DNA of 64,000 bases from the NCBI RefSeq assembly GCF_007676755.1, contig NZ_VEBK01000003.1:62001-126000 (forward strand), given 5' to 3'. The position numbers and the translations under genes are program-made. The stretch comes from Bacillus sp. FJAT-22090 (GTDB lineage Bacteria; Bacillota; Bacilli; Bacillales_A; Planococcaceae). Below are positions 54,720-63,931 of the stretch, in pieces. Position 1 is the first letter of the stretch. Every line of letters starts with the position of its first letter. Under the pieces are notes generated by a model. The model saw only the letters and a list, made by a program, of their open reading frames with translations. It was not told where the DNA came from and searched no databases.

Positions 54720-55808
54720 TTAGGATTTTAATTTTTCTTCAAGCAATTGAAATACCTGCTTCACTTTTTCTTTTGATATAATGGCATACTGATTTCCCAT
54801 ATTCACCTCAAAAGCACAGGATTTCTCCGTTACTTCTTTTAAATAGCTTGATAACCCAATTTCAGTCTCCTCATATATTTCTTCTAATAACGGTTCTACT
54901 TGTTCTTTTGGTGCTTGAAAATGGACATGAAACATATTGGAGACAGGTATTAATGGGATAGTGGAAACAGCATTACATGAATTGAAAAAGCCAGCTAGTT
55001 CTTTAGCATCCTCATAGTACTGATTCATTTTCTTTTCGTTTTCATCAAAATAGTAGTTTGCACAGACAATATAAGGATATAGGCTGATCAAATCTCCACC
55101 ATGACGTCTTTTCCATATTTTTGATTTTTCCGTGAATGTTTTATCACCTGCTAGGATGGCACCTGCGATTCCACCAATCCCTTTGTAAAACGAGACATAT
55201 ACACTATCAAAAAGGCTACAAAGTTCAGCCGCTGTTTTTTCATAGTAAGGTAAAATTTCAAATAATCTTGCTCCATCTAAATGGAGTTTAATCCCTTTCT
55301 CACGGCAATAAGTCGAAATACTTTCTAATGTTTGATAATCTGGCAGTTGCCCCCCGATTTCCCGTTGAGGTAATTCAAGTAATATACATGCAACTTCCTC
55401 ATCCATCTCCAACACATCTGCCAACTCAATTAATCTATCTTTGTTTGCAAGCAAAATAGGTTCGATATGATGTAATTCTTTCAACCCATCTTCCTCATGT
55501 ATTTCTAAATGGCATAAAGGATGATATGCAACCTTTTTCAATCCTTTATCATCACACCATATACGTAATGCAATTTGCTGAGCCATGGTTCCACTTGGAA
55601 AGAAAACCGCTTTTTCTTTTCCTAGATATGCCGCCATTTTTGTTTGAAAATCATCGATAATATTACCATTCCCATAAATATCACTTTCCTGTTGGCCATT
55701 CACTTTGTCAAAAGCATTTTTTAACACTTGTATATTTCTCTTTCCATGTCCTGATACTTGGTATTTAGTTTTCTTAAATGCTTCTAGCAGTGATTTTGTT
55801 TCACTCAT
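54720..55808 (-). CDS. Threonine aldolase-family PLP enzyme
   Basis: A 362-residue fold-type I PLP enzyme of the beta-eliminating lyase/threonine aldolase family: DIYGNGNIIDDFQTKMAAYL, AVFFPSGTMAQQIAL, KLHLDGARLFE (PLP-binding Asp) and the Schiff-base lysine in VSFYKGIGGIAGA. Family members cleave L-threonine or allo-threonine to glycine and acetaldehyde; this one diverges from textbook low-specificity enzymes, so the exact substrate is open. ATG 55808 follows AGGGGAC; the 11 extra upstream codons have no ribosome site. Single gene. Confidence 0.85.
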   Translation of the reverse strand: MSETKSLLEAFKKTKYQVSGHGKRNIQVLKNAFDKVNGQQESDIYGNGNIIDDFQTKMAAYLGKEKAVFFPSGTMAQQIALRIWCDDKGLKKVAYHPLCHLEIHEEDGLKELHHIEPILLANKDRLIELADVLEMDEEVACILLELPQREIGGQLPDYQTLESISTYCREKGIKLHLDGARLFEILPYYEKTAAELCSLFDSVYVSFYKGIGGIAGAILAGDKTFTEKSKIWKRRHGGDLISLYPYIVCANYYFDENEKKMNQYYEDAKELAGFFNSCNAVSTIPLIPVSNMFHVHFQAPKEQVEPLLEEIYEETEIGLSSYLKEVTEKSCAFEVNMGNQYAIISKEKVKQVFQLLEEKLKS

Positions 55809-55889
55809 TTTTTGTCCCCTATTCGTTTTTCGAATAATCATAATATATACAATCTACATCAATTTTTAAATCAATACAATCCAAAATGT

Positions 55890-56606
55890 TTAATTGTTTT
55901 TCCTCTTTACGGCGGCTTGTACGTAAGCTTTAAATAATCGTTTTGAAGCTTCATCACCGTCTAATGCAAACTCCTCTGGATGCCATTGAAAACCAAAGAC
56001 AAAAGAATGCTTTGTACTTTCTACACATTCGATAATTCCATCCTTAGCTTTAGCTGCTACCTTCAGATTATCTCCCACTTCATTTACTGCCTGATGATGA
56101 TAGGAGTTGACCTTGAACTCATCTTCTTTAAGTAATTTATATAATAAGCTGTCTTTATCTACTTTTACAGAATGTGATCTATGTGTACGATCTGCTTTTT
56201 GCAAATGTTGCATAACCGGCTCTTTTCGCTGGGAATGAATGGATTGATAAAGAGACCCTCCGCATACGACGTTTAACATATGCAACCCTCGACAAACACC
56301 TATATAAGGCTTATCTAACTCAAGCATTTTTTGTACAAGCGCAAACTCCATTTCATCCAGTTTGGGTGTAATCCTGCCTAAATGTACATGCGGATCCTCA
56401 TTATAATAAGAAGGATCAATATCTTCTCCTCCAGTTACAAAAAGAGCATCTATTCCCTCGCATAATTCAGCTATATCTCCCTTTGGCACAAGCGGGATGA
56501 TAAGAGGAACCCCTCCCGCTTGTAGAATTGCCTTAGTATATACGGAAGCCATAAAATAACTGCCATCCTCTTTTACTTCTGCCGTAATTCCAACGATTGG
56601 TTTCAT
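55890..56606 (-). CDS. Gamma-glutamyl-GABA hydrolase-like class I amidotransferase
   Basis: A 238-residue protein of the peptidase C26/PuuD family: TGGEDIDPSYY, the nucleophile elbow GVCRGLHMLNV (Cys), and HPEEF in FQWHPEEFA with a catalytic His and Glu. It hydrolyses gamma-glutamyl amide bonds, as PuuD does in putrescine breakdown, but no other polyamine gene lies nearby. The ATG has CGGAG 8 nt before it. It lies 81 bp upstream of the threonine aldolase-like gene on the same strand and may be co-transcribed. Confidence 0.88.
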   Translation of the reverse strand: MKPIVGITAEVKEDGSYFMASVYTKAILQAGGVPLIIPLVPKGDIAELCEGIDALFVTGGEDIDPSYYNEDPHVHLGRITPKLDEMEFALVQKMLELDKPYIGVCRGLHMLNVVCGGSLYQSIHSQRKEPVMQHLQKADRTHRSHSVKVDKDSLLYKLLKEDEFKVNSYHHQAVNEVGDNLKVAAKAKDGIIECVESTKHSFVFGFQWHPEEFALDGDEASKRLFKAYVQAAVKRKNN

Positions 56607-56706
56607 ATAAAAATCTCCGTTCTTTATGTATGTATATTCGTTTTTATATACCCTTTTTTGCTATAGCAGAAACGAAACCGACAATTCCGATAAATTACTT
56701 TCATAA

Positions 56707-56731
56707 GTTTGTTTTTTTCATACAAGGGAAT
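56707..56731 (+). promoter_or_regulatory. Sigma-B-like promoter of the SDR stress gene
   Basis: GTTTGT (56707-56712), 13-bp spacer, GGGAAT (56726-56731), 34 bp before the start. Confidence 0.6.
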
Positions 56732-56765
56732 ATTAAAACTAACCATTATTAAAAGGAGGATTTAC

Positions 56766-57647
56766 ATGACAACAGATAAATATACAAAAGTAGATAAGGA
56801 AGTTACTGGACAAACACAAAACCAACAACCTGGTGTTGAGGAAGAAATGACCCCAAAACCGATTTATGAGGACACAAACTATAAAGGATCTGGAAAGTTG
56901 AAAGATAAAGTAGCGCTTATTACAGGAGGCGACAGTGGAATCGGACGAGCAGTTTCCGTGGCTTTTGCAAAAGAAGGTGCGAATGTCGCCATCGTCTATT
57001 TAGATCCAAATGAACAGGAAGATGCAGAAAAAACTATACAAGCTATAGAGCAACACGGAGTTAAAGCATTAAAGATTGAAACTGATTTAAGCGATGATGA
57101 AAACTGCCAAAAGGTTGTTGACCAAGTAATAAAAGAATTTGGACAAATAAATATACTTGTTAATAATGCTGGGAAACAGTTCCCTCAAAAAGACTTTTTA
57201 CAAATTACACCCGATCAGCTACAAGAAACCTTTTCCACTAATATTTATTCCATGTTTTATTTGACCCAGGCTGCATTGGCGAACATGTCGAAAGGAGATT
57301 GTATTGTGAATACCTCCTCTATTACCGCTTATAATGGATCTCCAGAGCTGATCGACTATTCTTCTACAAAAGGTGCTATTACTGCGTTTACTCGATCCCT
57401 TGCACTTAATCTAATAGAAAAAGGAATACGTGTAAATGCTGTGGCACCCGGACCAATTTGGACTCCACTCATTCCTGCAACTTTCGATGAAAAAAAGGTA
57501 GAAGAACATGGTGCTGATACACCGATAGGAAGACGTGGGCAACCCGCTGAACTAGCACCCGCTTATGTATTTTTAGCCTCTACCGATTCAAGTTACATGA
57601 CCGGTCAAACGATCCATGTAGATGGGGGAGACTTTGTAAATTCTTAA
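56766..57647 (+). CDS. General stress SDR oxidoreductase (GSP39/YdaD type)
   Basis: A 293-residue short-chain dehydrogenase with the N-terminal extension of about 40 polar residues typical of the YdaD/YhdF/YhxC group (QNQQPGVEEEMTPKPIYED). Cofactor motif TGGDSGIGRA, NNAG, Ser in VNTSSITAYNGS and YSSTK are intact. In B. subtilis YdaD is a sigma-B-controlled general stress protein; a sigma-B-like promoter precedes this gene too. Start ATG 56766 follows AAAGGAGGA; the longer frame lacks a ribosome site. Physiological substrate unknown. Confidence 0.9.
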   Translation: MTTDKYTKVDKEVTGQTQNQQPGVEEEMTPKPIYEDTNYKGSGKLKDKVALITGGDSGIGRAVSVAFAKEGANVAIVYLDPNEQEDAEKTIQAIEQHGVKALKIETDLSDDENCQKVVDQVIKEFGQINILVNNAGKQFPQKDFLQITPDQLQETFSTNIYSMFYLTQAALANMSKGDCIVNTSSITAYNGSPELIDYSSTKGAITAFTRSLALNLIEKGIRVNAVAPGPIWTPLIPATFDEKKVEEHGADTPIGRRGQPAELAPAYVFLASTDSSYMTGQTIHVDGGDFVNS

Positions 57648-57648
57648 C

Positions 57649-57690
57649 AAAAGCAGCACCCGAATTAAATCTCGGGTGCTGTTTTGTTCT
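57649..57690. terminator. Rho-independent terminator
   Basis: Arms around CAGCACCCGA (57654-57663) and TCGGGTGCTG (57672-57681) with one bulged G, flanked by A4 and T4; between convergent genes. Confidence 0.75.
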
Positions 57691-57710
57691 TTTGTTATTG
57701 AATTCTTAAG

Positions 57711-58550
57711 TTAAAAATCAAAGTTATCCGGATCTGGACCCACTCGGTGATGCTGATTTAAATTATCAATCTGTTCCATCTCTTCTATAGATAATTCGAA
57801 GTCGAATACATTTGCATTTTCTGCAATTCGATGCGCTTTCGTCGATTTAGGAATAGTAATGATGCCATTTTGTAAATCCCATCTCAAAATAATTTGGGCC
57901 ACAGACTTTCCATGTTTATTTGCAATTTGTTGAAGATCCGCGTTGTCGAGCAATTGTCCCTGCATAAGTGGAGACCAAGCTTCCATTTGAATATGATGTT
58001 GCTTGCAAAATGCCAATAATTCTTTTTGCGTCAGACGTGGATGTGTTTCCACTTGATTTATCATCGGTTTGATCTCAGCATCCTTCATCAGTTCCTCTAG
58101 ATGGCTAATATGAAAGTTACTAACACCAATCGCTTTAACACGACCTTCTTTATAAAGTGTTTCTAGTGCTCTCCATGCATCTTTGTATTTACCTTCTACC
58201 GGCCAATGGATTAAATACATATCCAAGTAATCTAAGCCGAGTTTAGATAGACTTTCTTCGTAAGCAGCAATCGTCTGTTCATACCCCAAGTCAGAGTTCC
58301 ATACTTTGGATGTGATAAATAATTCCTCTCTTGTAATTCCCGTTTCTTCTATTGCTTCACGGATTCCCTGTCCAACTCCACTTTCATTTCCGTATATTGC
58401 AGCTGTATCAATGCTGCGATAGCCATGTTTAATAGCAGTTTTCACTGCATCTACTAGTTCTTGTCCTTCTTCTACTTGAAACACTCCTAGACCTAACCAA
58501 GGCATTTTCACACCATTTTGTAATGTTGTTGTAGATTGTAAGTTTTTCAT
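57711..58550 (-). CDS. Aldo/keto reductase
   Basis: A 279-residue AKR barrel: catalytic Asp and Tyr in SIDTAAIYGNESGVG, Lys in FITSKVW, His in MYLIHWPVEG, then GVSNFHISHLEEL and the NADPH site IITIPKSTKAHRIAENANVFDF. It is close to YvgN/YtbE-type methylglyoxal or aldehyde reductases. Its ATG overlaps the stop of the MFS gene by one base and GGAGG lies inside that gene, so the two form a coupled operon, likely controlled by the divergent HxlR regulator. Role: detoxifying reactive carbonyls (inference). Confidence 0.92.
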   Translation of the reverse strand: MKNLQSTTTLQNGVKMPWLGLGVFQVEEGQELVDAVKTAIKHGYRSIDTAAIYGNESGVGQGIREAIEETGITREELFITSKVWNSDLGYEQTIAAYEESLSKLGLDYLDMYLIHWPVEGKYKDAWRALETLYKEGRVKAIGVSNFHISHLEELMKDAEIKPMINQVETHPRLTQKELLAFCKQHHIQMEAWSPLMQGQLLDNADLQQIANKHGKSVAQIILRWDLQNGIITIPKSTKAHRIAENANVFDFELSIEEMEQIDNLNQHHRVGPDPDNFDF

Positions 58551-59752
58551 TATCGTAATTCCTCCAATTTTTGTTTATCCTTTTTTTCTAAAGTTCTACT
58601 AATACCCGTTAGAATTATTGCAAGTACGACCATCAATGCCCCTATCCATGTTGTATGAATAAGGCCGAGGGATTCTGCTACAACTCCACCTAAATAGGAG
58701 CCAATTGCAATTCCTGCGTTAAAAGCAGCAATGTTCATAGCGGAAGCGACATCCACTGCACTTGGAACAAAACGTTCCGCCAGCATTACGACATACACTT
58801 GAAGTCCCGGTACATTCATAAAAGCAAACAAACCCATAAAAATTATAGTTATTAACCCAGCAATTTTAAATGGTGCTGTAAACACCAAAATAGATAACAC
58901 AATTGCTTGAGCAATGAACATGTAGAATAACGATCCAATCGGATTTTTGTTTGAAAGTTTTCCGCCTATCATATTGCCAATTGCAATTGCAATGCCGTAA
59001 ATTAATAAAATAATAGCAATTGATCCTTGCCCAAATCCTGTTATCTTCTGTAGCAAAGGAGATAAATAGGTGAATACGACAAATGTACCCCCATAACCAA
59101 ATGCTGTAATAGCTAAGACTAATAATATCCTACTATTTGTAACAAGCTTCACTTGATCCCGAATGGTTGTTGGAGTACCTTTTCTCAAATCTGATGGAAC
59201 AAGAATACTATTAGCGATAAATCCAACTATCCCTATTATTACAATTGCCACAAAAGCAAAACGCCAACCAAATTGTTGCCCAATAAATGTTCCAATTGGC
59301 ACACCAGTGATGGTAGCGACAGTTAAGCCTGTAAACATAATGGAAATCGCACTTGCTCTCCGATTTTCGGGAACTAAATCAGCAGCAATAGTCGAGCCAA
59401 TCGACATAAATACCCCATGGGAAAATGCAGAAATAACACGCGCAACTAATAAAATCCCCACGTTCGTTGCACTTGCAGCAATACCGTTCCCAACTATAAA
59501 GACTACCATTATCCATAGAAGCAACGTCTTACGTGGCATCCTCGCGGTAAGCGATGTTAAAACGGGAGCTCCAAACATCACACCCAATGCATATAGAGAA
59601 ACAGTGAGCCCTGCTGTTGTAAGCGATATATCTAAATCGTGAGAAATTAATGGCAAAAGTCCCACGCTGATAAATTCAGTCGTACCAATCGCGAATGCAC
59701 TTACCGCTAATGCAAGTAGCGCAAACGTACTTCGCTTTTTGTCTAAAGACAT
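58550..59752 (-). CDS. MFS transporter (DHA1, AraJ/YdhP type)
   Basis: A 400-residue 12-helix major facilitator. SAFAIGTTEFISVGLLPLIS in helix 1 and RMPRKTLLLW between helices 2 and 3 are typical of the DHA1 subgroup that includes sugar-efflux and chloramphenicol/purine-efflux proteins. Substrate not readable. First gene of a two-gene operon with the aldo/keto reductase and divergent from an HxlR regulator across a 150-bp region holding repeat-type operator sequences; this suggests inducible export of a toxic compound. Confidence 0.9.
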   Translation of the reverse strand: MSLDKKRSTFALLALAVSAFAIGTTEFISVGLLPLISHDLDISLTTAGLTVSLYALGVMFGAPVLTSLTARMPRKTLLLWIMVVFIVGNGIAASATNVGILLVARVISAFSHGVFMSIGSTIAADLVPENRRASAISIMFTGLTVATITGVPIGTFIGQQFGWRFAFVAIVIIGIVGFIANSILVPSDLRKGTPTTIRDQVKLVTNSRILLVLAITAFGYGGTFVVFTYLSPLLQKITGFGQGSIAIILLIYGIAIAIGNMIGGKLSNKNPIGSLFYMFIAQAIVLSILVFTAPFKIAGLITIIFMGLFAFMNVPGLQVYVVMLAERFVPSAVDVASAMNIAAFNAGIAIGSYLGGVVAESLGLIHTTWIGALMVVLAIILTGISRTLEKKDKQKLEELR

Positions 59753-59842
59753 TTATTCTCACCCTTTCTGTTTGTGTAAGTCCTTCGACAAATGTTATTA
59801 TGATCCTTAGAGTTACAAAAGAAAAGTACGCACTTCAAAGTA

Positions 59843-59886
59843 ATATAGGTACTAAAAGGTTATATAGGCACTAATAAGTACCTATA
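59843..59886. promoter_or_regulatory. Candidate HxlR operator repeats
   Basis: ATATAGGTACTA (59843-59854) and ATATAGGCACTA (59862-59873) are direct repeats 19 bp apart, and GTACCTATA (59878-59886) is the inverted copy of the first. They cover the divergent promoter region just before the HxlR start. Confidence 0.5.
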
Positions 59887-59902
59887 AAAAGGAGAATATA
59901 AA

Positions 59903-60277
59903 ATGAAAAAAAAGAAATATAACATATCTGTTGAAGCAACCTTAGAAGTAATCGGAGGCAAATGGAAGTGTGTCATTTTGTGTCATTTAACACATGGCAA
60001 AAAAAGAACGAGTGAATTAAAGCGTCTTATGCCCGATATTACACAAAAAATGCTAACGCAGCAGTTAAGAGAACTAGAAGCAGATGGAGTTATTAACCGT
60101 ATTGCGTACAATCAAGTCCCCCCAAAAGTAGAATACGAGCTCAGTGAATACGGGTTAAGTTTGGGAAGCATATTAGATGCACTATGTGCCTGGGGAGAGG
60201 TACATATTACAAAAGTTTATGGAGATAAGTTTTCCGTGTTAGAGGACAGCATATTAAATGACAAGCTAAAAAGCTAA
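59903..60277 (+). CDS. HxlR-family transcriptional regulator
   Basis: A 124-residue winged-helix regulator of the HxlR/DUF24 family: VEATLEVIGGKWKCVILCHL, RTSELKRLMPDITQKMLTQQ (recognition helix) and the wing in RIAYNQVPPKVEYELSEYG. Cys25 and Cys29-type cysteines (WKCVILC) lie at the position of the redox/electrophile-sensing cysteine of YodB, CatR and HypR, so response to quinones, aldehydes or disulfide stress is plausible. Divergent from the MFS-AKR operon, its presumed target. GGAG precedes the ATG. Confidence 0.92.
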   Translation: MKKKKYNISVEATLEVIGGKWKCVILCHLTHGKKRTSELKRLMPDITQKMLTQQLRELEADGVINRIAYNQVPPKVEYELSEYGLSLGSILDALCAWGEVHITKVYGDKFSVLEDSILNDKLKS

Positions 60278-60362
60278 TAAATAGAATGAAGTTGTTTAGA
60301 GCGGTCAAGTGTCGAGTGAAGCAACAAACACAAACATCTATTCATCAGCACGCTTTTTGGGG

Positions 60363-61181
60363 TTACCTATTTGGAACTAAATGGCTTAACGCAACCAATT
60401 GTGGGGCGAGAGCAACCAATTTTGCTTTCTGAGCAACTAGTTCTTCGGAGAGAGCAACTAAACCCGCGTTGCAAGCAACCAATTCTGCCTTGAGAGCAAC
60501 CAACATAAATAATCTCTTAGTCAGCGCGCTTTTGGGGTTGCCTGTTTGGAATTAAATGGCTTAACGCAACCAATTGTTGGGTGAAAGCAACCAATTGAGC
60601 CATGAGAGCAACTAGTTCTTCGGGGAGAGCAACTAAATTCGCATTCAAAGCAACCAATTCTACCATGAGAGCAACCAACCTAAATAATCTCTTAGTCAGC
60701 GCGCTTTTGGGGTTACCTATTTGGAATTAAATGGCTTAACGCAACCAATTGTTGGGTGAAAGCAACCAATTCTACTTCCTGAGCAACTAGTTCTTCGGAG
60801 AGAGCAACTAAACCCGCGTTGCAAGCAACCAATTCTGCCATGAGAGCAACCAACATAAATAATCTCTTAGTCAGCGCGCTTTTGGGGTTGCCTGTTTGGA
60901 ATTAAATGGCTTAACGCAACCAATTGTTGGGCGAGAGCAACCAGTTCTTCGGAGAGAGCAACTAAATCCGCGTTGCAAGCAACCAATTCTGCCTTGAGAG
61001 CAACCAACCTAATTAATCTCTTAGTCAGCGCGACTTTGGATTACCTATTTGGAATTAAATGGCTCAACGCAACCAATTGTTGGGCGAGAGCAACCAATTG
61101 AGCCATGAGAGCAACTAGTTCTTCGGAGAGAGCAACTAAATTCGCGTTCAAAGCAACCAATTCTACCATGAGAGCAACCAA
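60363..61181. repeat. Two-level tandem repeat: 21-bp units in five ~175-bp super-repeats
   Basis: Between the HxlR gene and spoVR there is no ordinary gene. GGCTTAAC (GGCTCAAC in the last copy) begins super-repeats at 60383, 60559, 60733, 60909 and 61061 (spacing 176, 174, 176, 152). Each contains up to six 21-bp units starting GCAACC or GCAACT (first copy: 60391, 60412, 60433, 60454, 60475, 60496) and a conserved 50-bp linker with TCTTAGTCAGCGCG. On the minus strand the units read as heptads LVALxxx, giving ATG-started 47-residue frames at 60506-60363 and 60856-60713 and a TTG-started frame at 61181-61041. Whether these are translated is unknown. Confidence 0.85.
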
Positions 61182-61189
61182 ACAAAATT

Positions 61190-61226
61190 AAAAACGAGAT
61201 CCCAATAAAATTGGGGTCTCGTTTTT
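61190..61226 (-). terminator. Terminator of the spoVR operon
   Basis: 17-nt arms (61190-61206 and 61210-61226) with one G-T pair, A5/T5 ends, directly after the spoVR stop codon. Confidence 0.85.
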
Positions 61227-61239
61227 GAAGATTTCTATT

Positions 61240-62640
61240 CTAAATAGCTTTACGTGATACTTTTTTTCCATCATAAGAATATAGAGTTGGTTTATTGTCC
61301 ACGTAAGTTTCCATATAGACATTTTTACCCCACAGTCGATAAATATAGGGAAGCACATTTTCTAAATAGTGGGGATCGAGTTCTGTTCCTTCATACCCGT
61401 GTTTTAAATACAATTCTCCATTTCGTGAGTAATCGCCATCTTCTACGACGATATACGGAAAGCTTCCATTAGTTCTCATGGAAACAAGTTGGTCGCGTAC
61501 ATGTTCATAGTCCTTATCGGTTATTTCATAATTCCCTCTCTTTTTTTCAAATAAATATAGATCTTCTTGCTTTACTAGCTCTTTTGTTAAATAGTTTCGA
61601 ATAAAGGAAATGTCCGATTCAATTTCTCTTACTTCAAATATTTTTTCCCTACCAGAGTTGGGTTTTACCCCTAATCTTTTCATTTCTTCAGTTGGGTGAT
61701 CGTATCTGTTTTCGATATCCTCAAAGATTTTTAATCCTAAATAGTATGGGTTAATACTTGTAGGAGATGGCTGGACGACATTTGCGTTCAACTTTGCAAA
61801 TTCGATTGTCTCATCTGTAGTTAAATCCATTTCTCTAAGAATTCGTTGATGCCAGTAGGATGCCCAACCTTCGTTCATAATTTTTGTCTCTAGTTGTGGC
61901 CAAAAGTATAGCATTTCCTCTCTCATCATCGTTAAAATATCACGTTGCCAATCTTCCAATTCACGACTATATTCTTGGATGAAGAGTAACAGATCTTTTT
62001 CGGGATGCGGAGGGAACTTTTTTCTTTTTGGAACGACTACTAGCTTGTCGTTCTTTGGTTGATCCATATTCCATAAGTCATCATAAGGTGTTTTTCTTAA
62101 AGCCTCTACTTCTTCCTCCACATCTAAATTATAGTCAGGTAATTTAGGTCTAATAATGGAAGGATCAATATGTTCCTGTATAGCAAGAATAGCATCTAAA
62201 AAGCTCTCTACCTCTTCTTTGCCGTATAACATTTCATAGTCTGCAATCCGTTCGGCCGTGGCAGTCATACTCTCTACCATATCTCGTCTCGTATTGGAAA
62301 AACGTACATTATTTTTAAAGAAATCACAATGGGCAAGGACATGGGCAATGATGAGTTTATTTTGTATCAGGCTGTTCGTATCCAGTAAAAAGGCATAACA
62401 TGGATTCGAGTTAATAACGAGTTCATATATTTGACTCAGCCCAAAGTCATACTGCAACTTCATTTTGTGGAATTGTTTCCCAAAACTCCAATGGGTGAAA
62501 CGTGTCGGCATTCCATATGCACCAAATGTATAAATTATATCAGCAGGGCAAATTTCATAACGCATTGGAAAATAATCTAGTCCAAATCTAGAGGCTATTT
62601 CAGTTATTTCAGCGATTGCATGGTGAAGCTTCCTCTCCAT
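61240..62640 (-). CDS. spoVR: SpoVR family sporulation protein
   Basis: A 466-residue SpoVR, matching the B. subtilis length. Recognisable blocks: [19 protein letters not shown], the [33 protein letters not shown] helix pair (HVxxH-like His cluster), [15 protein letters not shown] and [16 protein letters not shown]. SpoVR is needed for proper spore cortex formation in B. subtilis (sigma-E regulon); its biochemistry is not known. In many bacteria spoVR, yhbH and prkA form one operon, as here: it lies 19 bp after yhbH on the same strand. GGAG precedes the ATG. Confidence 0.95.
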   Translation of the reverse strand: MERKLHHAIAEITEIASRFGLDYFPMRYEICPADIIYTFGAYGMPTRFTHWSFGKQFHKMKLQYDFGLSQIYELVINSNPCYAFLLDTNSLIQNKLIIAHVLAHCDFFKNNVRFSNTRRDMVESMTATAERIADYEMLYGKEEVESFLDAILAIQEHIDPSIIRPKLPDYNLDVEEEVEALRKTPYDDLWNMDQPKNDKLVVVPKRKKFPPHPEKDLLLFIQEYSRELEDWQRDILTMMREEMLYFWPQLETKIMNEGWASYWHQRILREMDLTTDETIEFAKLNANVVQPSPTSINPYYLGLKIFEDIENRYDHPTEEMKRLGVKPNSGREKIFEVREIESDISFIRNYLTKELVKQEDLYLFEKKRGNYEITDKDYEHVRDQLVSMRTNGSFPYIVVEDGDYSRNGELYLKHGYEGTELDPHYLENVLPYIYRLWGKNVYMETYVDNKPTLYSYDGKKVSRKAI

Positions 62641-62659
62641 TCCATAACTCCTTTCTCGT

Positions 62660-63829
62660 TCAATTTAAAGCTTCGTATTTACGAAATAAACTCTTCAGTG
62701 CTTTATATACATCCCGGTTTTCTTTCAATACATAATGACGAAACTTCGGATTATCAATTTTTTTGTACGTATTCATTAGCGTGGAATACCGACTATGGGC
62801 ATTTACTTCTCCATATCCAAACATACTTGAAACGTCCATTAGCTCATTTACAAGCTTTATACACTTTTCATTATCACTTGTCATATTTTCTCCATCTGAA
62901 AAGTGAACAGGGTAAATGTTATAACGAGCTGGATTATATTTTAGTTGTATAAGATCTAATGCCTTTTGATATGCGGATGAACAAATCGTTCCACCGCTTT
63001 CACCCTTTGAAAAGAAAGCCTCTTCTGTTACCACTTTTGCTTCCGTATGATGGGCGATAAATTCAATTTCCACGGTTTCATATTTGGAGCGTAAAAATCT
63101 TGCCATCCAGAAAAAGAAACTTCTTGCACAATATTTTTCGAACGCTCCCATTGACCCACTCGTATCCATCATCGCAAGAACTACCGCCTTGGACTCTGGT
63201 TTCGTTACTTCATCCCATGTTTTAAAACGCAAATCATCGTTATGGATTGGTGAAATGACGGCCTTTCCTTTCATAGCGTTTCGTTTAATAGCAGTTATAA
63301 TTGTCCGTTTCTTATCAATATTTCCCATAAGCCCTTTTTTGCGAATATCGTTAAACTCCACTTTATCTGTTGTAATATCCATCTGTTCTTTTCGTTGCAA
63401 ATTGGGTAGTTCCATTTCTTTAAATAAAACATTTTCTAATTCACCTATCGTAACTTCGGCTTCATAATAATCTTTTCCCGCTTGATCCCCTGCCTGTTTT
63501 CCTTGTCCTTGCCCACTTTCCCCTTCATCTGAGCCTTTAGCAATTACATCGCCTACTTGACTATCGCCATCTCCTTGACCTACATGTTTGGTTTTGTCAT
63601 AGTTGTAACGAATTTTATATTCATCCAAGGAGCGTATGGGTATTTTAATCACATCTCGTCCATTTGACATAATAATACTTTCTTCACTTATTAAATCGGG
63701 TAAATTATCCTTAATCGCTTCTTTTACTTTCTCCATATGACGTTGCTGATCTTGGTACCCTTTTCGGTGGAGAGACCAATTTTCCTGGGAGATAACAAAT
63801 TGTTTTTCCTCTTTTTCACTCACTCTCAT
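62660..63829 (-). CDS. yhbH: YhbH/DUF444 sporulation protein
   Basis: A 389-residue YhbH. After [20 protein letters not shown] come an acidic/glycine-glutamine-rich stretch (about 85-125), RRKGLMGN-like basic region and a von Willebrand A-like domain with the metal site MMDTSGSMG (about 220-228) and the later [13 protein letters not shown]. YhbH works with the PrkA kinase and SpoVR in sporulation and stress; its molecular role is not defined. Start: ATG 63829 is placed after AGGTAGGTG; GTG 63835 and GTG 63823 are alternatives. The prkA stop lies about 100 bp upstream. Confidence 0.93.
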   Translation of the reverse strand: MRVSEKEEKQFVISQENWSLHRKGYQDQQRHMEKVKEAIKDNLPDLISEESIIMSNGRDVIKIPIRSLDEYKIRYNYDKTKHVGQGDGDSQVGDVIAKGSDEGESGQGQGKQAGDQAGKDYYEAEVTIGELENVLFKEMELPNLQRKEQMDITTDKVEFNDIRKKGLMGNIDKKRTIITAIKRNAMKGKAVISPIHNDDLRFKTWDEVTKPESKAVVLAMMDTSGSMGAFEKYCARSFFFWMARFLRSKYETVEIEFIAHHTEAKVVTEEAFFSKGESGGTICSSAYQKALDLIQLKYNPARYNIYPVHFSDGENMTSDNEKCIKLVNELMDVSSMFGYGEVNAHSRYSTLMNTYKKIDNPKFRHYVLKENRDVYKALKSLFRKYEALN

Positions 63830-63890
63830 CAACACCTACCTATGTTTTATCTTATGCCGGGATGACAAAGTTATTGCCAATGTGTATAAA

Positions 63891-63927
63891 AAAAACAAGA
63901 CTAATAGAAGCAATCAGTCTTGTTTTT
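63891..63927 (-). terminator. Hairpin between prkA and yhbH
   Basis: AAAAACAAGACT and AGTCTTGTTTTT arms (63892-63903 and 63916-63927) with a 12-nt loop and A/T runs; it would end or attenuate the prkA transcript. Confidence 0.7.
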
Positions 63928-63931
63928 TTAT

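Noticed and set aside
60391-61181. CRISPR-like appearance of the repeat array
   Set aside because: Units are contiguous 21-bp periods with degenerate cores and the so-called spacers recur between super-repeats; no cas genes are near.
62620-62952. Plus-strand frame across the spoVR/yhbH junction
   Set aside because: Antisense shadow of two well-identified genes.
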